From Pseudomonas sp. B33.4 (GTDB lineage: Bacteria; Pseudomonadota; Gammaproteobacteria; Pseudomonadales; Pseudomonadaceae), in NCBI RefSeq assembly GCF_034555375.1, contig NZ_CP140706.1, positions 5,803,001-5,867,000 on the forward strand: a stretch of 64,000 bases of DNA, in the 5' to 3' direction. Position numbers and translations under genes: made by a program. This document shows, in pieces, positions 37,196 to 44,905 of the stretch. The first letter of the stretch is position 1. Each line of letters starts with the position of its first letter. The notes under the pieces are model-generated. The model did no database searches. It was not told the origin of the DNA and was given only the letters and a program-made list of their open reading frames with translations.

Positions 37196-38181
37196 ACCAT
37201 GCCGAGGTGCATTCCGCCCAGCCTTCGGGGCCAGCAACGCACTCGAAATGGAGCCGCTGGAAGCGTCCGTTGACGCTGCTGTTTTTCCTCGCGCTGATCG
37301 TGTTGCTGACGCTGTTCGCCACGCGCATCGAATGGGCCGAGGTGCTGCAAACCCTTGCCGATTTCAAAGTGCGCACATTGATTATCGCCGCCAGCCTGAC
37401 CCTGCTGAGTTTTCTCGTGTATGCCAGTTTCGACCTGATCGGTCGCACTTACATTCGTCAGGACCTGACCTGGAAACAGATTCTGCCGGTAGGAATCATC
37501 AGTTATGCGTTCAACCTCAATCTCAGCGCCTGGGTCGGCGGCATCGCCATGCGTTATCGGCTGTATTCGCGCCTTGGCGTGAGCAAAGGCAACATTGCCA
37601 AGATTCTCGGTTTGAGTCTGGCGACCAATTGGTTCGGCTACATGACCATTGCTGGCGTGGTGTTCAGCAGTGGGCTGGTGACAATGCCGCCAGGCTGGAA
37701 AGTCAGCAGCAGTGCGTTGCAAGGCATCGGCGTGCTGTTACTGCTGATCGGCGCGGGATATCTCGCGGCCTGTCAGTTTTCCAAACGTCGCGAGTGGTCG
37801 ATTCGCGGCGTGGAAATCAATTTGCCGTCGTTGCGCATGGCGGTCCTGCAATTGTTGTTGGGGGCATTGAACTGGTCGCTGATGGCGGCGGTGATTTTCA
37901 CCTTGCTGCCGAGCAAACTGGATTATCCGTTGGTGCTGGGCGTGTTGTTGATCAGTGCGATCGCCGGGGTCATTACGCATATTCCGGCGGGGCTTGGGGT
38001 GCTGGAGGCGGTGTTTGTGGCATTGCTGCAACACGAGGCTTCGCGGGGCAGTCTGGTGGCGGGACTGTTGGCGTATCGGGCGATTTATTTTCTGCTGCCG
38101 TTGTTGATCACAGTCGTGATGTATCTGGTGGTTGAGGCCAAGGCCAAGGCACTGCGAATAGAGAAGAAACCCAGACATTAG
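37192..38181 (+). CDS. YbhN-like integral membrane protein (lysylphosphatidylglycerol synthase TM/UPF0104)
   Basis: 329 aa, about eight membrane helices, beginning LTLLFFLALIVLLTLFATRI near residues 27-46. Family signature GGIAMRYRLYSRLGVSKG at about residues 116-133 and HIPAGLGVLEAVFVALL near 263-279 match the membrane domain found in MprF. There is no aminoacyl-transferase domain, so it is not an MprF enzyme; flipping or transport of a lipid is the likely role. It overlaps clsB by 4 nt; E. coli ybhN sits in the same position. Confidence 0.9.
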   Translation: MNHAEVHSAQPSGPATHSKWSRWKRPLTLLFFLALIVLLTLFATRIEWAEVLQTLADFKVRTLIIAASLTLLSFLVYASFDLIGRTYIRQDLTWKQILPVGIISYAFNLNLSAWVGGIAMRYRLYSRLGVSKGNIAKILGLSLATNWFGYMTIAGVVFSSGLVTMPPGWKVSSSALQGIGVLLLLIGAGYLAACQFSKRREWSIRGVEINLPSLRMAVLQLLLGALNWSLMAAVIFTLLPSKLDYPLVLGVLLISAIAGVITHIPAGLGVLEAVFVALLQHEASRGSLVAGLLAYRAIYFLLPLLITVVMYLVVEAKAKALRIEKKPRH

Positions 38182-38187
38182 AATCAA

Positions 38188-38273
38188 GATCAAAAGATCG
38201 CAGCCTTCGGCAGCTCCTACAGGGAGAATACATTTCAAATCTAGGAGCTGCCGAAGGCTGCGATCTTTTGATC
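38188..38273. repeat. REP pair, type B (between ybhN-like gene and hydrolase gene)
   Basis: A 33-nt arm beginning GATCAAAAGATCGCAGCCTT at 38188-38220 faces its reverse complement ending GATCTTTTGATC at 38242-38273. The right arm ends one base before the stop codon of the hydrolase gene at 38275. It separates convergent operons. Confidence 0.9.
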
Positions 38274-38274
38274 T

Positions 38275-39030
38275 TCAGGATTGGATAATGCTCAACCGCT
38301 CACCCACGACCATCTCGGTAATCCAGTCCACCAGAATCGAGGTGTACGCCTGCTGCGACACCGGCTCGCTCAACGCATGATCGGCGCCATCGATAATCCG
38401 GTGCGTCAGTGAATGGGTCTGCTGGCACGCCGCGCGGTAACTCATGATCGCCGCGTGTGGCACGTAATCGTCGGTTTCAGACTCCACCAGCAACACATCG
38501 CCGGTGAATTGCGAACAGGCATGCAATGCCCGATTAGTGTCAGCCCGCACCAGCGTGCTGCGGTAATCACGCAAATCGGCCTTGTCAAGCTCACGCTTGG
38601 GTGTGTGCCATTGCTCGTCGCGGTACAGCGCCGGCACCCGCAACGCCAGCCAGCGCACCGGGCGCAGCGAGGTGAGGATCGCCGCCAGGTAACCGCCATA
38701 ACTGGTGCCGACCACGGCGATCGCCGAGGTGTCGAGCGCCGGATGCGCGAGCAAGCGGTCATAGGCCGCGAGCAAATCACGCAGGTTATCTTCACGGGTA
38801 ACGCGGGTCAGCGGGATCCCGGTGCCGCCGGTGTGTCCGCGCAAGTCGAAGGTCAGGCACACGCAACCCAGACCGGCGATGCCTTTGGCGCGCTCAAGGT
38901 CGCGCTCCTGACTACCACCCCAACCATGGACAAACAACACCCCCGGCACTTTCGATTTGGGACTGAGAAAGGTCCCGCTCATCTGTTCATCATCAATGTC
39001 GATTTGAATGCTTTCGCTTCTAGCCGTCAT
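38275..39030 (-). CDS. Alpha/beta hydrolase (dienelactone-hydrolase/esterase-like)
   Basis: 251 aa, no signal peptide. The nucleophile elbow is VVGTSYGGYLAAIL (Ser around residue 109), the oxyanion segment is GVLFVHGWGGSQ (residues 30-41), and the C-terminal HIS loop is IIDGADHALSEP. The acid is probably the Asp in LLVESETDDYVPH. Substrate unknown. Its start lies 11 nt inside the DUF3182 gene upstream, so the two are translated together; hydrolase and ATP-grasp-like ligase may work on the same bond in opposite directions. Confidence 0.88.
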   Translation of the reverse strand: MTARSESIQIDIDDEQMSGTFLSPKSKVPGVLFVHGWGGSQERDLERAKGIAGLGCVCLTFDLRGHTGGTGIPLTRVTREDNLRDLLAAYDRLLAHPALDTSAIAVVGTSYGGYLAAILTSLRPVRWLALRVPALYRDEQWHTPKRELDKADLRDYRSTLVRADTNRALHACSQFTGDVLLVESETDDYVPHAAIMSYRAACQQTHSLTHRIIDGADHALSEPVSQQAYTSILVDWITEMVVGERLSIIQS

Positions 39031-40129
39031 AGGATTTGACCGTTACGTATTTGAGGAGAAATTCACTGTTTTCAGCCGGTCCGCGATAGACCTCGATGGC
39101 GTCCGCCGGCAGCGGCTGATCGATGTAGGTTTCCACCGAAGACACGCGGATCGCGCGCATCCCCGGATCATTGACGAAACTTTGTAGCGCTGCCACTTCG
39201 GCGCTGCTGGCACCGCCCATACGCCAGGATTGCTCGAGCACGCCGCTGCGGGTTTTGCCGTTGCTGTCCAGGCCTTGGGCGATGTCATAGTTGCGTCGTG
39301 AGGCGTAAAAGCGTGGATAGGCTTCATTCGCCGCACTATCGAAAACCTGCGCCTGCTCGATGGCCAGACGCACATCGTCAGGCAGATCCAGCGTCAGCAG
39401 CTCGTCGTAACCACCCTGCACCACGAGCAAGTTCGAGCCGCCGTAAACCTCTTCGCCGCGGGCATCCTTGGTCAAGTATTGATCACCGCAGTAACTCAGC
39501 ACTCTATCGCCGATGAATGACTGGCCGACGCTGTGGGTGACGACGTCGCTCAAGTCCTGCTCCAGCACCACGCCTTCGCTGAACAACTTCGCGGCTTCAG
39601 GTCGAGCGAGCACTTCGTCGAAGGCGTCGAGGCTATTGATCACTTCCTGGCCGCGTCCGGCGCAGGCATGAATCGGCTTCAGGCGAATGGGACCGCTGTA
39701 GAGCAGATGCTCGGCGGCGGGCCGCGCATCTGCCAGTGCAAACACACTGAGGCCATCGAGCACGACATTGCGCACCCGCTCGGAAAACAGCGGGGACCAG
39801 CCTTGCGGCGCGTGGGCCAGATGACTGCGCAGGCCGTGGCTGATGGCTTTGGTGCAAATAAAATCGTGCTCGACAAAGCCACCCCACAAATCGTCAGGGC
39901 CTGTGATACCGAGTTGATGAGCGCTGGCGGCGCCGACGATGGTTTGCGTCGGTAGCAGATACAGGTCACGGCCGCGGTGTTTGTCCGGGTCGTAGCTGCC
40001 GCCGAATTTGCATCCGAGAATCTGCGCCAGCCATCGCGCCAGAGACTTGTTGGTCTGTACTTCATGTTGCGGTGCGTCGGCGCGCACCGAGTGGGCGACG
40101 ACGATTTTCCTGCGGGGTTTCGGGGTCAT
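39020..40129 (-). CDS. DUF3182 family protein, ATP-grasp-like
   Basis: 369 aa from the ATG at 40129, with AGGGGGA just upstream; a longer frame to 40195 has no good ribosome-binding site. No signal peptide. The middle region reads RLKPIHACAGRGQEVINSLDAFDEVLA and later GVVLEQDLSDVVTHSVGQSFIGDRVLSYCGDQ. The order of a Lys, a Gly-rich loop and a Glu-containing strand resembles the ATP-grasp nucleotide site (as in D-Ala ligase or glutathione synthetase). I infer a ligase; the family has no known function. Coupled with the alpha/beta hydrolase downstream. Confidence 0.75.
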   Translation of the reverse strand: MTPKPRRKIVVAHSVRADAPQHEVQTNKSLARWLAQILGCKFGGSYDPDKHRGRDLYLLPTQTIVGAASAHQLGITGPDDLWGGFVEHDFICTKAISHGLRSHLAHAPQGWSPLFSERVRNVVLDGLSVFALADARPAAEHLLYSGPIRLKPIHACAGRGQEVINSLDAFDEVLARPEAAKLFSEGVVLEQDLSDVVTHSVGQSFIGDRVLSYCGDQYLTKDARGEEVYGGSNLLVVQGGYDELLTLDLPDDVRLAIEQAQVFDSAANEAYPRFYASRRNYDIAQGLDSNGKTRSGVLEQSWRMGGASSAEVAALQSFVNDPGMRAIRVSSVETYIDQPLPADAIEVYRGPAENSEFLLKYVTVKSYDG

Positions 40130-40320
40130 GCGTCCCCCTTCCATCGGTTCGATGACTGTAGCGGTGAGAGGTGCAGAGATCAGGCCAACGGCCACTCTAC
40201 GAAAATCCTAGTCCAATCAGAAACTTGCCAGAATCGTGCTGGCACCACGCCTGTTTCAATCTGCACGACCGCGCGTCAAACCCCGGCAAATTGCACGATC
40301 TATGCCTCTGAAGCGCTCAA

Positions 40321-40409
40321 TGTGGGAGCGAGCCTGCTCGCGAAGGCGTCGTGTCAGCGGACAGCAATTGCGCAGATCCACCGCTTTCGCGAGCAGGCTC
40401 GCTCCCACA
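40321..40409. repeat. REP pair, type A (DUF3182-GlxA gap)
   Basis: Exact 24-nt inverted arms, beginning TGTGGGAGCGAGCCTGCTCG at 40321-40344 and its reverse complement at 40386-40409. The stop codon of the downstream GlxA-type gene (TAA at 40410-40412) directly abuts the right arm. Confidence 0.92.
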
Positions 40410-41411
40410 TTAGATATTCGTCGACTTCGGGTTTGGGGTCACACCAAACCGCGCCCGATAATCACTCGGCGCCAGCCCGGTTATCTTCTTGAAGATCCCG
40501 CGAAACGCCCCCGGATCCTGATATCCGACCGTCCAGGCGATGTGATCGATGGTGCCATTGGTGAACTCGAGCATTTCCCGCGCCTTGCCCACCCGCAAGT
40601 GCTGGCAATACTCGGTGGGTTTCAACCCGGTCGCCCCGCGAAACCGGCGCAGAAACGTGCGTTCCTCCAGGCCTGCCCGCTCGGCCATCGCCGTCAGCGA
40701 AACATCGGTTGCGCCAGTGCTTTGTAGCCAGTGCTGAACCTTGAGAATCGGCGCGTCGCCATGGTTCAGAATCGGCGCGAAATTACTCCCGCACTCACTC
40801 GCGCTGTCGCTGTGCTCGATCACCAGGAATCGCGCAGTGGCGGTAGCAATGCTCGGCCCGAGCAGGCGATCGACCAGGCGTAAACCCAGTTCCGACCAGG
40901 CCATCAATCCGGCCGTGGTGATCAGGTCGCCGTCATCGACAATCGGCGTATCAGCCTTGAGTTTGATCTTCGGGTAACGCTCGGCAAAGGCCTTGGCGGA
41001 AGTCCAGTGGGTGGTGGCGCTGCGGCCGTCGAGCAGACCGCTTTCAGCCAACAGCAGCGAGCCCACACAGACGCCGCCGAGCGTCGCGCCAAGTGCATGT
41101 TTATCCCGTAGCCATTGCATCAGGCTGGCCGGGGTTTGCGCCGCCGAAAACCCGCCGATCGATGGCGGAATCAGCACCGCCAGCAAAGCGCCGTTGTCCC
41201 CCGCGAGGCTGTTGTAAATACGCCTCGGCGGCTGATCGCCTTCGACCTGCCAATGGCTGATTCGCAGCAGCGGCAATTGCGCAGCCTGATGTTCGGCGGC
41301 AATCCGGTTGGCCACCGCAAACAGATCAGTCAGACCATGCACCGCTGCCATCTGCGCGCCGGGATAGATCAGCACGCCCAGATCAGCGATGGCAGCCCTT
41401 TCTGCGCCCAT
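40410..41411 (-). CDS. GlxA-type transcriptional regulator (DJ-1/PfpI domain + AraC helix-turn-helix)
   Basis: 333 aa from the ATG at 41411, preceded by AGGGGA. Residues 1-190 are a class I glutamine-amidotransferase-like (DJ-1/PfpI) domain with GATLGGVCVGSLLLAESGLL, the nucleophile-elbow Cys in GVCVGS. Residues 225-333 are the AraC DNA-binding domain (SLTAMAERAGLEERTFLRRFRGATGLKPTEYCQHLRVGKARE). It is divergently transcribed from the cysteine hydrolase gene with 101 bp between the starts, so it probably controls that gene. The inducer is unknown. Confidence 0.9.
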   Translation of the reverse strand: MGAERAAIADLGVLIYPGAQMAAVHGLTDLFAVANRIAAEHQAAQLPLLRISHWQVEGDQPPRRIYNSLAGDNGALLAVLIPPSIGGFSAAQTPASLMQWLRDKHALGATLGGVCVGSLLLAESGLLDGRSATTHWTSAKAFAERYPKIKLKADTPIVDDGDLITTAGLMAWSELGLRLVDRLLGPSIATATARFLVIEHSDSASECGSNFAPILNHGDAPILKVQHWLQSTGATDVSLTAMAERAGLEERTFLRRFRGATGLKPTEYCQHLRVGKAREMLEFTNGTIDHIAWTVGYQDPGAFRGIFKKITGLAPSDYRARFGVTPNPKSTNI

Positions 41412-41512
41412 TGTCAGTTTTCCCCTGTCTATTGTCGGTGCGGCCAATCCACGAAATGTCGGCCAGCACCAATACTGAAGCCACTTCCAGCCAATCCATC
41501 GAGGACACACCC

Positions 41513-42067
41513 ATGGCCAAGCAAGCGCTCATCGTAGTCGATATCCAGAACGACTACTTCCCCCAAGGCAAGTGGCCGCTGGCCGGTGCTGATGCCGCCG
41601 CCGACAACGCCGCACGGCTGATCGCCGCGTTCCGCGAGACCGGCGATTCGGTGGTGCACATTCGTCATGAATTCACCTCCGCGGATGCGCCATTTTTCAT
41701 CCCGGGATCGGACGGCGCCAAACTGCATCCGAAAGTGCTCAACCGCGCTGACGAACCGGTGGTACTCAAGCACTTCGTCAACTCGTTCCGCGAAACCGAA
41801 CTGCAAGCGATCCTTGATGAACAAGGCATCAAGGAATTGGTAGTCGTCGGCAGCATGAGCCACATGTGTGTTGACGGCATTACCCGTGCGGCGGCGGATT
41901 TGGGCTATACCGTCACCGTGATTCACGATGCCTGCGCCAGCCGCGATCTTGACTTCAATGGTCTTACGGTTCCGGCGGCCCACGTCCATGCCGCCTTCAT
42001 GTCGGCGCTGGGATTCGCCTACGCCAGTGTGGTCTCCACCGACGAATTCCTCGCCGCCAATCGCTGA
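41513..42067 (+). CDS. Cysteine hydrolase, isochorismatase family
   Basis: 184 aa from the ATG at 41513 with GAGGA 9 nt upstream. Catalytic residues are seen: Asp10 in ALIVVDIQNDYF and Cys119 in VGSMSHMCVDGITRAAAD, with a preceding GS-MS cis-peptide region. The family includes nicotinamidase, isochorismatase, biuret hydrolase and peroxyureidoacrylate hydrolase; the sequence does not settle the substrate. It stands next to a divergent GlxA regulator and ends at a strong terminator. Confidence 0.9.
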   Translation: MAKQALIVVDIQNDYFPQGKWPLAGADAAADNAARLIAAFRETGDSVVHIRHEFTSADAPFFIPGSDGAKLHPKVLNRADEPVVLKHFVNSFRETELQAILDEQGIKELVVVGSMSHMCVDGITRAAADLGYTVTVIHDACASRDLDFNGLTVPAAHVHAAFMSALGFAYASVVSTDEFLAANR

Positions 42068-42089
42068 GTCATATTCTGCAAAAATAGCC

Positions 42090-42115
42090 GGCCCGCCCTG
42101 TTGCGGGCCTTTTTT
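42090..42115 (+). terminator. Rho-independent terminator of the cysteine hydrolase gene
   Basis: GGCCCGC (42090-42096) pairs with GCGGGCC (42103-42109) around CCTGTT, followed by six T. It separates the hydrolase gene from the yjf-like operon downstream, which therefore needs its own promoter. Confidence 0.92.
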
Positions 42116-42126
42116 CGTCTGTCATA

Positions 42127-42194
42127 AAAATCTCACGCGTGAGCCATTGATGGCACTTTGAATTGGTTGTAGTGTGGCTCACGCGTGAGATTTT
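42127..42194. promoter_or_regulatory. Twin palindromes in 20-bp inverted arms, likely operator of the yjf-like operon
   Basis: AAAATCTCACGCGTGAGCCA (42127-42146) and its exact reverse complement (42175-42194) enclose 28 nt. Inside each arm is a perfect 12-bp palindrome CTCACGCGTGAG (42132-42143 and 42178-42189), centres 46 bp apart. The right arm ends 18 nt before the ATG of the DUF2170 gene. A weak -35/-10 (TTGATG at 42147, TAGTGT at 42170, 17 bp apart) lies between them. The arrangement suits two dimers of a repressor forming a loop or covering the promoter. Motif not recognised. Confidence 0.65.
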
Positions 42195-42212
42195 CATAAC
42201 CGAGCCATTGCC

Positions 42213-42881
42213 ATGAACAGCCGTTCCCCCACAGCGAAATCAGAGAGTCCGAAGGGAGAGCGCGCGAAACCGTCAGCGAAAAAACCGTCGAGCTTCTATA
42301 TGAAGCAGATGCGCGCGGGCCTGGCCGCTGCCGGTTATGTGAAACACGAAACTTGGGTGCTTCCCGAAAACCGAAGCTTGCTCAAGCAAATGGAGCAACA
42401 GCTACGCCAACCGATTCTGGCTGGCTCTTTCATGTCGGAGAATTACATGAGCGCAGGCAACAACTGGAACATCGATAGCCTCTTCAACGCCCTCAAGGCT
42501 CTGGACGAGGTGGCTTCGCAAGAGATCACGCTGTCGCTGATCCAGAGCTCCGAACCCAGCATCAAGCTGGAAATGAACGAATTCGGCGGTCTGCCGATTC
42601 ACATCGCCCTGGCCGGCCAGCAGATCATCGTCGACACCGTACTGGTGGACATCGATTCGATCTCGAACGTAGCGGCCTTCAACGACGCCGTGTTGCGCAG
42701 CCGGGAAATGTTCCCGCTGTCGTCGATCGGTATCGAGTCGATGCCCAACGGGCAGACCGTTTACAACATGTTTGGTGCCCTCAGCGCCGACTCGAGCCTG
42801 ACCAACGTCGTCACCGAGGTGAAAACCCTTGTCGACAATGTGCAGCGCGCCAGTGAAGCCTTCGAACACTTCTTCAAGTAA
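42213..42881 (+). CDS. DUF2170 family protein (YjfI-like)
   Basis: 222 aa. A basic, Lys/Ser-rich N-terminus (about 1-28) precedes FYMKQMRAGLAAAGYVKHETWVLPENRSLLKQMEQQLRQP, which is strikingly similar to the short DNA/partner-binding start seen in this family. The DUF2170 core follows (NNWNIDSLFNALKALDEVASQEITLSLIQSSEPSIKLEMNEFGGLP). No signal or membrane segment. First gene of a yjfIJKLMC-like operon and directly below the twin-palindrome site. Biochemical role unknown; it may work with the PspA-like protein, whose gene starts 17 nt later. Confidence 0.88.
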   Translation: MNSRSPTAKSESPKGERAKPSAKKPSSFYMKQMRAGLAAAGYVKHETWVLPENRSLLKQMEQQLRQPILAGSFMSENYMSAGNNWNIDSLFNALKALDEVASQEITLSLIQSSEPSIKLEMNEFGGLPIHIALAGQQIIVDTVLVDIDSISNVAAFNDAVLRSREMFPLSSIGIESMPNGQTVYNMFGALSADSSLTNVVTEVKTLVDNVQRASEAFEHFFK

Positions 42882-42898
42882 TCAACAGGGAATATCCA

Positions 42899-43597
42899 AT
42901 GACTCAGTCCATCTGGAGCAAGTTGTTCACCGCACTGCGCGGCGGCGCCAACGAAGTCGGCGAAGCAATCGCCGACCAACAGGCCCTGCGCATCCTCGAT
43001 CAGGAAATCCGCGATGCCGACAGCGCGCTGTCGAACGCTCGTCGCGAACTGGTCACCATCATGGCCAAGCACAAACTGGCCGCCGACCGCGTGAGCGAGT
43101 ACGACGCCAAGATCAAGGATCTGGAAGCCAAAGCCGTCTCGGCGCTGAACGCCGGCCGTGAAGACCTGGCGCTGGAAGTGGCCGAAGCGATTTCGACCCT
43201 GACCAACGAGCTGGATGTTGAGAAAAAGCAGAGCGACGAATTCGGTACTTACGCCGAAAACATGCGCAAAGACATCAGCAAAGCCGAGTCGCGTATCAAG
43301 AGCCTGCGCCAGCAAGTGGACATGGCCAAGGCCCGCGAAAGCGTGCAGAAAGCCCAGGTCAGCGCTTCCATCGCCAGCGGCGGCGCCAACGGCAAACTGG
43401 AAACCGCCGTCGGTACGTTGAACCGCCTGCAAGCCAAGCAGCAGCAGCGCGCGGCTGAATTGAGCGCTGCCGACGAACTGGCTGACGCTTCGACCGGCAA
43501 CGACCTGGAACGCAAACTGCGCGACGCCGGCATCACGCCGAACGAAGGCAGCGCCAACGCGATTCTTGAGCGTCTGAAGCAAAAGTCCGCGCAGTAA
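42899..43597 (+). CDS. PspA/IM30 family protein (YjfJ-like)
   Basis: 232 aa, mostly long coiled-coil: QALRILDQEIRDADSALSNARRELVTIMAKHKLAADRV (about 27-64) and a run of heptads up to about 165. An N-terminal amphipathic segment (IWSKLFTALRGGANEVGEAIAD) could bind membrane. PspA proteins form ESCRT-III-like scaffolds that protect or remodel the inner membrane under stress. Unlike the classical psp operon there is no pspF, pspB or pspC nearby and no clear sigma-54 promoter, so control must differ. A REP pair follows the stop and separates it from the DUF2491 gene. Confidence 0.92.
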   Translation: MTQSIWSKLFTALRGGANEVGEAIADQQALRILDQEIRDADSALSNARRELVTIMAKHKLAADRVSEYDAKIKDLEAKAVSALNAGREDLALEVAEAISTLTNELDVEKKQSDEFGTYAENMRKDISKAESRIKSLRQQVDMAKARESVQKAQVSASIASGGANGKLETAVGTLNRLQAKQQQRAAELSAADELADASTGNDLERKLRDAGITPNEGSANAILERLKQKSAQ

Positions 43598-43613
43598 GCA
43601 TTTGCACAAAACC

Positions 43614-43703
43614 TGTGGGAGCGAGCCTGCTCGCGAAGACGGAGTATCAGTCGGCATATGAGTCAGCTGACATGACGCTTTCGCGAGCAGGCTCGCTCCC
43701 GCA
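43614..43703. repeat. REP pair, type A, inside the yjf-like operon
   Basis: The arm beginning TGTGGGAGCGAGCCTGCTCG at 43614-43637 faces a copy with one mismatch at 43680-43703. It splits the operon into yjfIJ and yjfKLMC parts with a 199-nt gap. Hairpins here may lower expression of the distal genes, or the gap may hold a second promoter. Confidence 0.9.
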
Positions 43704-43796
43704 TGGTTTGTGGCGTGTCGTTGATCGCTCAGCCCGGTACACTAGCCACGCTTTTTTCGCCGACGAACACTTCCACCCGCTTCAAGGAACGTACTC

Positions 43797-44447
43797 ATGG
43801 GATGGTTTAAAGACTTGCTGGGCACCAGCAACTGGCAGACCGCTGCGCCAATACCGACCGTTGCCAGTGGCCCACTCGGCATGGCTCAGGGCAAGGCTGT
43901 CAGGTTCGATACGACGCTGGCGCTGTTGCTCGACGGTTCGACCACGGTGCGCGTGCCCTTTGATCAGGCGATCTGGAGCCACGGCTGGGTCGACCTCGGC
44001 CAGTCCAACAAACTGCACCGCTATTACATGAATGACGAGGATTTCTGGCTGCAGATCCACGTCACCGGTGACGATCAGATCGAATCGGTCACCCTGTTCA
44101 ACTACCTCAGTTACGTGACGGTCAACAGCGACGCTGAACTGCAGCGTCTCGCCGGCCCCAACAGCGCGATCGGTCTGCCGACCTACACCCTCGAAGGTGT
44201 CGAGTACACCCGCGAGTGGGGCACCGAACAAGGCCAGACCGAACTGGTACCGATGACCGAACAAGTGGTCAATCCGGACGAGAGCTACACCATCGAACAC
44301 CACTCCATGCTTTATGCGCGCGAGACCGGCCTGACCGATCGCCGCGAATTGCTGCTGTTCTCCGTCGAACAGGACGAAGAAGGCACCGTCAGCCTGAGCA
44401 CCTCGCTCGGCATCTCGCTGTACACGACAGATCTGAGCACCATTTAA
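43797..44447 (+). CDS. DUF2491 family protein (YjfK-like)
   Basis: 216 aa, cytoplasmic by sequence. AAGGA lies a few bases before the ATG. It begins MGWFKDLLGTSNWQ and has the family core with DLGQSNKLHRYYMNDEDFWLQIHV, VEYTREWGTEQGQTELVPMTEQ and HHSMLYARETGLTDRRELLLFS. No enzyme motif is recognised. It is found in the same gene neighbourhood (PspA-like, DUF350, ATP-grasp) in E. coli and others. The DUF350 gene starts 16 nt after its stop. Confidence 0.87.
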   Translation: MGWFKDLLGTSNWQTAAPIPTVASGPLGMAQGKAVRFDTTLALLLDGSTTVRVPFDQAIWSHGWVDLGQSNKLHRYYMNDEDFWLQIHVTGDDQIESVTLFNYLSYVTVNSDAELQRLAGPNSAIGLPTYTLEGVEYTREWGTEQGQTELVPMTEQVVNPDESYTIEHHSMLYARETGLTDRRELLLFSVEQDEEGTVSLSTSLGISLYTTDLSTI

Positions 44448-44462
44448 AAAAGGAAGTTTTAC

Positions 44463-44888
44463 ATGCTGGAAGTGCTGGCCGTTTCCCTGAACAAAACCGC
44501 GCTGGTCGGTTTCGTCGTCTACCTCATCGGCGCCGTACTGCTGTTCATGCTGTTTCAATTCGTCTATACGCGTATCACGCCGCACAAGGAGTTCGAGCTG
44601 ATTCGCTCCGGTAACGTTGCCGCCGCCATCGCCTTGGCCGGCGCGATCATCGGCTTCGCGATTCCGGCGAGTAACGTGATTGCATTTTCGGTCAATGTTC
44701 TCGATTTCGTGCTCTGGGCGGTGATTGCCGCCGTCGTGCAACTGCTGGCGTTTCTTGCCACGGGTCTGGTGCTCAAAGGCACTTCGCAACGCATCGCCAA
44801 CGGTGAAATCGCTTCGGGTATTTATGTCGCTGCAGTCGCGATCAGCGTCGGCATGCTCAATGCGGCGTGCATGACACCGTCCAACTGA
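44463..44888 (+). CDS. DUF350 family membrane protein (YjfL-like)
   Basis: 141 aa, four membrane helices: about 13-35 (ALVGFVVYLIGAVLLFMLFQFVY), 52-72 (NVAAAIALAGAIIGFAIPASN), 81-105 (VLDFVLWAVIAAVVQLLAFLATGLV) and 117-137. This is the paired two-helix repeat of DUF350. It probably forms an oligomeric inner-membrane component next to the PspA-like scaffold. AAAGGAAG is a good ribosome-binding site. The DUF1190 gene begins 17 nt after. Confidence 0.88.
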   Translation: MLEVLAVSLNKTALVGFVVYLIGAVLLFMLFQFVYTRITPHKEFELIRSGNVAAAIALAGAIIGFAIPASNVIAFSVNVLDFVLWAVIAAVVQLLAFLATGLVLKGTSQRIANGEIASGIYVAAVAISVGMLNAACMTPSN

Positions 44889-44905
44889 TCGGCAGGAAGC
44901 CTTCG

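Noticed and set aside
42147..42169. Possible sigma-54 promoter before the PspA-containing operon (TGGCAC at 42151-42156 followed by TTGG)
   Set aside because: The GG-to-GC distance is one base too long and the -12 element is GG instead of GC. Classical psp operons use sigma-54, but this match is too weak.
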